Shown piece by piece: positions 56,325 to 59,525 of a stretch of 59,525 nt of DNA. The notes below the pieces were generated by a model. That model had not been told where the DNA came from. It made no database searches and saw nothing but the letters and a program-made list of their open reading frames with translations. Source of the stretch: a virus; IMG/VR virus record IMGVR_UViG_3300022214_000006, positions 1 to 59,525 of that record; one strand, given 5' to 3'. The position numbers and the translations under genes are program-made. The first letter of the stretch is position 1. The number at the start of each line of letters is the position of its first letter.

Positions 56325-56729
56325 ATGCTTAACACCTTACATAAAACATTCAACCGGCAAGCTGAATACATCGGGACCGGGAACGTTTACGGCACTTGTC
56401 AAGTATCAAACTATATCCGCGCTGCGAATACTCTTGACTGTAACGGCATGACAAACAAGCCGGGCAAGTTGCAGGATTTTGACATTTCACTTTTTCGCAG
56501 ATTGCCCCAAAACGTGGAAAGACTGGCGCGCAAAGTTGCAGACGATGCAGGGCAGGCGATATTGTATAAAATCCGGCACTGGCGCGGCAAGGTTGAAATT
56601 GTAGACGGCTGGATTATCACGGAGGGGCATAAAACCGGATATAAACTTCATCATATCGTCAAGGGACACCGGGCAACTTACAAACAGCGCGATATTTTGC
56701 AGGTAGTGGCAAAGGAGCTTACAAAATGA
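56325..56729 (+). CDS. Hypothetical 134-residue protein
   Basis: GGAGAG precedes the ATG. Polar mixed protein with RHWRGKVEIVDGWIITEGHK in the second half. Not recognised. Confidence 0.65.
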   Translation: MLNTLHKTFNRQAEYIGTGNVYGTCQVSNYIRAANTLDCNGMTNKPGKLQDFDISLFRRLPQNVERLARKVADDAGQAILYKIRHWRGKVEIVDGWIITEGHKTGYKLHHIVKGHRATYKQRDILQVVAKELTK

Positions 56730-56977
56730 GCCGCGATAATTTTTATATCTGTACTGACCGCGATAATAAAAGGCTGCACCTAACCCGCAGCAAGCCTTCA
56801 GTTTTGTGCAGCTACTGGATAGAATACCGCGACAATAAGCCATTGCGCGGTCATCTGCACCCCGAAGAGGTGCAGATTTACGATTATTCAGTGCAGGAGT
56901 TTTTCGCAGTACATGACGGCTCCATCAGTTTGACCGGGCACGCAATGCCTAAAATTCAGAATTTTCAATTCATATAA
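56726..56977 (+). CDS. Hypothetical 83-residue protein
   Basis: ATGA-coupled. DNFYICTDRDNKRLHLTRSK at the start; aromatic and charged. Not recognised. Confidence 0.6.
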   Translation: MSRDNFYICTDRDNKRLHLTRSKPSVLCSYWIEYRDNKPLRGHLHPEEVQIYDYSVQEFFAVHDGSISLTGHAMPKIQNFQFI

Positions 56978-56997
56978 TTCAAGAGGAGAATAAAACC

Positions 56998-57213
56998 ATG
57001 AAACATGCCATTAGAAACAGCTCAAGAATAAGCCGCAGGGCCGTCCGCAAGGCGCAAAGTGTCTTTTTGCAAGGTATCCTATACCCGGCACTCGAAGAGG
57101 CGCGGCAAGCGTTCGCAAAGGTTGAGCGGGTGCCGTATATGCCGGAGGTTGAGGAGGCCGGGATTAGCTGGTCAATTGATGAAAATTACGCTGAGATGTG
57201 GGAAGGACGCTAA
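56998..57213 (+). CDS. Hypothetical 71-residue basic protein
   Basis: GAGGAG precedes the ATG. N-terminus IRNSSRISRRAVRKAQ is strongly basic; C-terminal half acidic. Not recognised. Confidence 0.6.
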   Translation: MKHAIRNSSRISRRAVRKAQSVFLQGILYPALEEARQAFAKVERVPYMPEVEEAGISWSIDENYAEMWEGR

Positions 57214-57214
57214 A

Positions 57215-57400
57215 ATGAGCATACGCTCGGATTATGATGATGCACTAGACAGCTTCGTTAACGGCCAAAAACGGCAATTTGTCAAACAGTTTGACGAATT
57301 AGAGTCAAAATCAGATTTTATTGACTACATTTGCGATTTAGGGCGCGCAGATGAAGTTCTGGAAATGTTGAAGAGTTACTTTAACATTAAAGCCCGTTAA
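57215..57400 (+). CDS. Hypothetical 61-residue protein
   Basis: Start at the ATG after GGAAGGACGC; the frame is open from 57059 over the upstream gene, which is rejected. Helical acidic protein with QFDELESKSDFIDYICDLG. Not recognised. Confidence 0.6.
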   Translation: MSIRSDYDDALDSFVNGQKRQFVKQFDELESKSDFIDYICDLGRADEVLEMLKSYFNIKAR

Positions 57401-57430
57401 TCAATAACTTACAAAAGAGGATAAAATATC

Positions 57431-57859
57431 ATGACTAAACGCGAACAGCAGGAAAAACAATGGATGATCGAAGCATTGCAGCGCATCGGCATAGCCCTTG
57501 AAGATATACAACAATTGCGCCGCATATCAATGACATTGCGCCGCTGGTTCGAGCTTGAATGCGGAACCGGAACCGATACAGTATCGGAAAGCGTAGAGCG
57601 CGACGAAACAACAGACAAGCCATATCGCCGCGTACAGTACATGAGCCGCTCAGGATGGATAGATAAGCGCTACCCTATAGCCGACCGGGAAAAGGGCGCT
57701 ATGAAGCGTTTAGAGGTATTCCGGGCTAAGTATTCAAGCATTATCTTTTATGTACAAGGTGACCCGCGTGGCTGCGCATTGTATGCGCTAACATCCGACA
57801 AGGTGCCAGCTGGCGAGGATGTAGGCGCGGTTTATAATCGTGGCATTGCGATTTATTAA
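57431..57859 (+). CDS. Hypothetical 142-residue protein
   Basis: Preceded by AGAGGAT. N-terminal helix EQQEKQWMIEALQRIGIALE, then RRWFELECGTGTDTVSESVE. Not recognised. Confidence 0.65.
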   Translation: MTKREQQEKQWMIEALQRIGIALEDIQQLRRISMTLRRWFELECGTGTDTVSESVERDETTDKPYRRVQYMSRSGWIDKRYPIADREKGAMKRLEVFRAKYSSIIFYVQGDPRGCALYALTSDKVPAGEDVGAVYNRGIAIY

Positions 57860-57869
57860 GGGGCATAAC

Positions 57870-58058
57870 ATGCTGATAAATATCAGATTCTTCAAATACG
57901 ATACTGAGTCAGACAATATTGATATTGTAGAGTGCGATGAATCAAACTTTCTGGATCTGGTTGGGCAAGGCTTCAAGATCGAATATGAGCGTAACACAGT
58001 ACGCGAGAATGGTTGCGCTCAGGTATGCTTAACCGTTGATAACTTGGGGGATTGTTAA
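57870..58058 (+). CDS. Hypothetical 62-residue protein
   Basis: Start at the ATG after AAGGGGCATAAC. Beta-like, with LINIRFFKYDTESDNIDIVE. Not recognised. Confidence 0.6.
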   Translation: MLINIRFFKYDTESDNIDIVECDESNFLDLVGQGFKIEYERNTVRENGCAQVCLTVDNLGDC

Positions 58059-58059
58059 A

Positions 58060-58272
58060 ATGATAATCACACTACCAGCACGATGGTCCAGCGCAATCAT
58101 TAACTTTGACTATTCCGGTTTAGACAAAGAAGAGTGCGCAAAGCTCAACAATACTTTAGCAAACAATGGCTTATCGTTTACCGATTGCCTACACGTTAGC
58201 GAAGAGTTTTACGCACAGTTTGACGGGCTAGGCGACACTGTGGCCGATTATACTTTTGCGAGAGGTTGTTAA
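58060..58272 (+). CDS. Hypothetical 70-residue protein
   Basis: Start one base after the previous stop, with GGGG just before. Contains IINFDYSGLDKEECAKLNNT. Not recognised. Confidence 0.55.
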   Translation: MIITLPARWSSAIINFDYSGLDKEECAKLNNTLANNGLSFTDCLHVSEEFYAQFDGLGDTVADYTFARGC

Positions 58273-58274
58273 TT

Positions 58275-58571
58275 ATGAAAATATCAGAACGTTACGGCAC
58301 AGTCTTACGCCTTTACGATAACGGCGGCAAGTCTTTTGACCGCTACACAATCATACCGCCACGATGGGCAAAGCAATATAGAGAACGTAGCAGGTTATTT
58401 GAGGCTATCGGGGCCAGTAAGTATCCATATAGTCCGCAAGGCTTCGGAATGCACGTATCAGCAATGCCGGGCGCGCACCTTGGCAAGCGTATCAAGTGGC
58501 AAGACTTGCCCGAAGATGTGCAACGGTTTGCAAGCCAATCATTCCCGGAGTATTCACCATGTCAATTGTGA
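58275..58571 (+). CDS. Hypothetical 98-residue protein
   Basis: Preceded by GAGAGG. Basic middle (YTIIPPRWAKQYRERSRLFE), then WQDLPEDVQRFASQSF at the end. Not recognised. Confidence 0.6.
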   Translation: MKISERYGTVLRLYDNGGKSFDRYTIIPPRWAKQYRERSRLFEAIGASKYPYSPQGFGMHVSAMPGAHLGKRIKWQDLPEDVQRFASQSFPEYSPCQL

Positions 58572-58618
58572 TAGCCATATTGCTGATTCTTTTACGTCGT
58601 CGTATCGGTTTTAAATAA
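58559..58618 (+). CDS. Short hydrophobic peptide
   Basis: About 18 residues, SIVIAILLILLRRRIGF, starting within the end of the preceding gene. A possible single-helix membrane peptide; weak support. Confidence 0.35.
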   Translation: MSIVIAILLILLRRRIGFK

Positions 58619-58636
58619 TTTTGGAGGGATCAAAAA

Positions 58637-58723
58637 ATGCGGCCATTTTTCAATATGCAATTTTTAGCTGGTGTACTTTTTGGTATCGGTTTATTTTTAA
58701 TAGTTTTAAGCATTATTTTGTAG
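58637..58723 (+). CDS. 28-residue membrane peptide
   Basis: GGAGGGATCAAAAA precedes the ATG. FNMQFLAGVLFGIGLFLIVL is one membrane helix. The leader is almost the same as that of the next gene. Confidence 0.55.
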   Translation: MRPFFNMQFLAGVLFGIGLFLIVLSIIL

Positions 58724-58752
58724 AGACACATTAACTTTTGGAGGATCGAAAA

Positions 58753-58974
58753 ATGTATAAGAATAAGAAAGAAGAATTTATTGTCAATTTTTGTAATGCG
58801 ATGCGCGATGAGGCTCTTAAAAAAGTAGATTTAATGCCTGATAATTGGGACGGGCACGAACTACGGACATATCTCGCTGATAAGTTTGCGTTTGAGACAT
58901 CATCACAGATGCAAAGCGGAAAGTCCTCACGCATGAGGGAATACAGGAGAGTTATTGCAAATACCCCGTTATAA
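58753..58974 (+). CDS. Hypothetical 73-residue protein
   Basis: GGAGGATCGAAAA precedes the ATG. Charged and helical; DLMPDNWDGHELRTYLADKF resembles a short phage family with a conserved W-G-ELR. Not recognised in function. Last gene before the terminator. Confidence 0.65.
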   Translation: MYKNKKEEFIVNFCNAMRDEALKKVDLMPDNWDGHELRTYLADKFAFETSSQMQSGKSSRMREYRRVIANTPL

Positions 58975-58998
58975 CCCCTAACCTTCCCCAACCCTCCG

Positions 58999-59022
58999 CC
59001 GCCCTTCGGGGCGGTTTTTATT
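58999..59022 (+). terminator. Intrinsic terminator of the rightward operon
   Basis: CCGCCC, loop TTCG, GGGCGG, then TTTTTATT. A tetraloop hairpin with U-tract. Confidence 0.93.
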
Positions 59023-59151
59023 GTCCGCTAGTTATTCATAACTCATTGATTAATAAGGGGTATATAGCCCCCTTATTATACAGATTCACCCGTGGATACT
59101 AGCACGGAAATCTCGAAGACTTGGATAACAGTATCTTTTTTAAGACACTCC

Positions 59152-59180
59152 TTGACTCTCCACCACAACTCAAGTATAAT
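59152..59180 (+). promoter_or_regulatory. Sigma70 promoter
   Basis: TTGACT, 17-base spacer, TATAAT, upstream of the gene starting at 59205. Confidence 0.88.
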
Positions 59181-59204
59181 AGTCAGACTTAAAGGAGAAT
59201 TAAC

Positions 59205-59453
59205 ATGCGTGGAAAATACAGCCCGACAGTTTCAGGATGGTACTCCGATGACCAGAAATGGTGGCGAAACAATTGCGTCAAAGCTGAACACTATCAGGAA
59301 TTTGATAAAGACGGTTATGATTCTTATGGATACGATAAAAACAATATAGATCGTGCGGGGGTTCACGAAAACGATTATGCGTTAAATGAAGAACTGTTTG
59401 AGAATGTTTGGAGTGAGTGGTGGAGCAAGCCTATGCCGAAAATAAATTATTAA
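59205..59453 (+). CDS. Hypothetical 82-residue protein
   Basis: AAAGGAG precedes the ATG. Acidic and rich in Tyr, Trp and Asn (SGWYSDDQKWWRNN, DKDGYDSYGYDKNN). A single gene between its own promoter and another promoter. Not recognised. Confidence 0.65.
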   Translation: MRGKYSPTVSGWYSDDQKWWRNNCVKAEHYQEFDKDGYDSYGYDKNNIDRAGVHENDYALNEELFENVWSEWWSKPMPKINY

Positions 59454-59460
59454 ACAACCC

Positions 59461-59490
59461 TTGACACTATCCCATTTGTGAGAGTATAAT
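59461..59490 (+). promoter_or_regulatory. Sigma70 promoter
   Basis: TTGACA, 18-base spacer, TATAAT, upstream of the gene starting at 59515. Confidence 0.85.
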
Positions 59491-59514
59491 GTGTTAAATT
59501 TTGAAAGGAGTAAA

Positions 59515-59525
59515 ATGTCTAATAC
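59515..59525 (+). CDS. Start of a gene cut by the window edge
   Basis: ATG after GAAAGGAGTAAA, just downstream of a strong promoter. Only the first three codons and part of a fourth are present. Confidence 0.6.

Overview
The window is a piece of a tailed double-stranded DNA phage genome that infects a Gram-negative host, most likely a proteobacterium. Evidence: a tape measure protein and tail genes at the left edge; a holin-like/Rz/Rz1-like lysis set; phage DNA replication, recombination and nucleotide-modification genes; tRNA genes; dense head-to-tail small genes coupled by ATGA overlaps; and integron-type gene cassettes, which are a proteobacterial feature. No capsid, portal, terminase, integrase or lysogeny repressor gene is visible, so only part of the genome is present and the lifestyle cannot be settled.

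Layout. (1) 1-8.5 kb, plus strand: tape measure protein (cut by the window edge), two tail/fibre proteins, a small coiled-coil protein, a DUF5675 protein, a holin-like protein and a spanin-like pair, closed by a bidirectional terminator at 8.5 kb. (2) 8.5-53 kb, minus strand: a long leftward early/middle region. It carries tRNA-Gly and a tRNA-like cloverleaf, a primase-helicase, a putative ssDNA-binding protein, a YqaJ-type exonuclease, a DinG-like and an SNF2-like helicase, a Cas4-like nuclease, a metallophosphoesterase, a PAPS-reductase-like protein, an RSH-type HD hydrolase, a T4 DenV-like pyrimidine dimer glycosylase, a family A DNA polymerase, four DNA methyltransferases, tRNA-Met/Ile and tRNA-Arg, a lytic transglycosylase, a large unknown protein and dozens of small unknown proteins. 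Consensus sigma70 promoters (TTGACA-17-TATAAT type) restart transcription at many points and fall into two sequence families. (3) 53.1-53.7 kb: a divergent control region with a 21-bp tandem repeat and a 13-bp inverted repeat. (4) 53.7-59.5 kb, plus strand: a GIY-YIG gene and a rightward operon of small unknown early-type genes.

Three things stand out. First, 48.1-50.9 kb looks like an array of about eight integron gene cassettes with seven attC-like sites and no integrase (a CALIN), lying inside the phage early region, oriented with its transcription and including one DNA methyltransferase. Second, the three GIY-YIG homing-type genes (17.8-19.1, 23.0-23.9, 54.4-55.0 kb) each have their own promoter followed by a structured leader: a long stem enclosing two hairpins. 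The leaders of the second and third share loop sequences and show compensatory base-pair changes although their outer stems are unrelated in sequence, which points to a conserved RNA. Third, several promoter-driven non-coding stretches (37.76-37.95, 42.72-42.90, 44.2-44.6 kb) look like structured RNAs or long leaders, one carrying a BoxA-like antitermination motif.

Most small genes have no recognisable function. All calls come from reading the sequence; no database search was possible.
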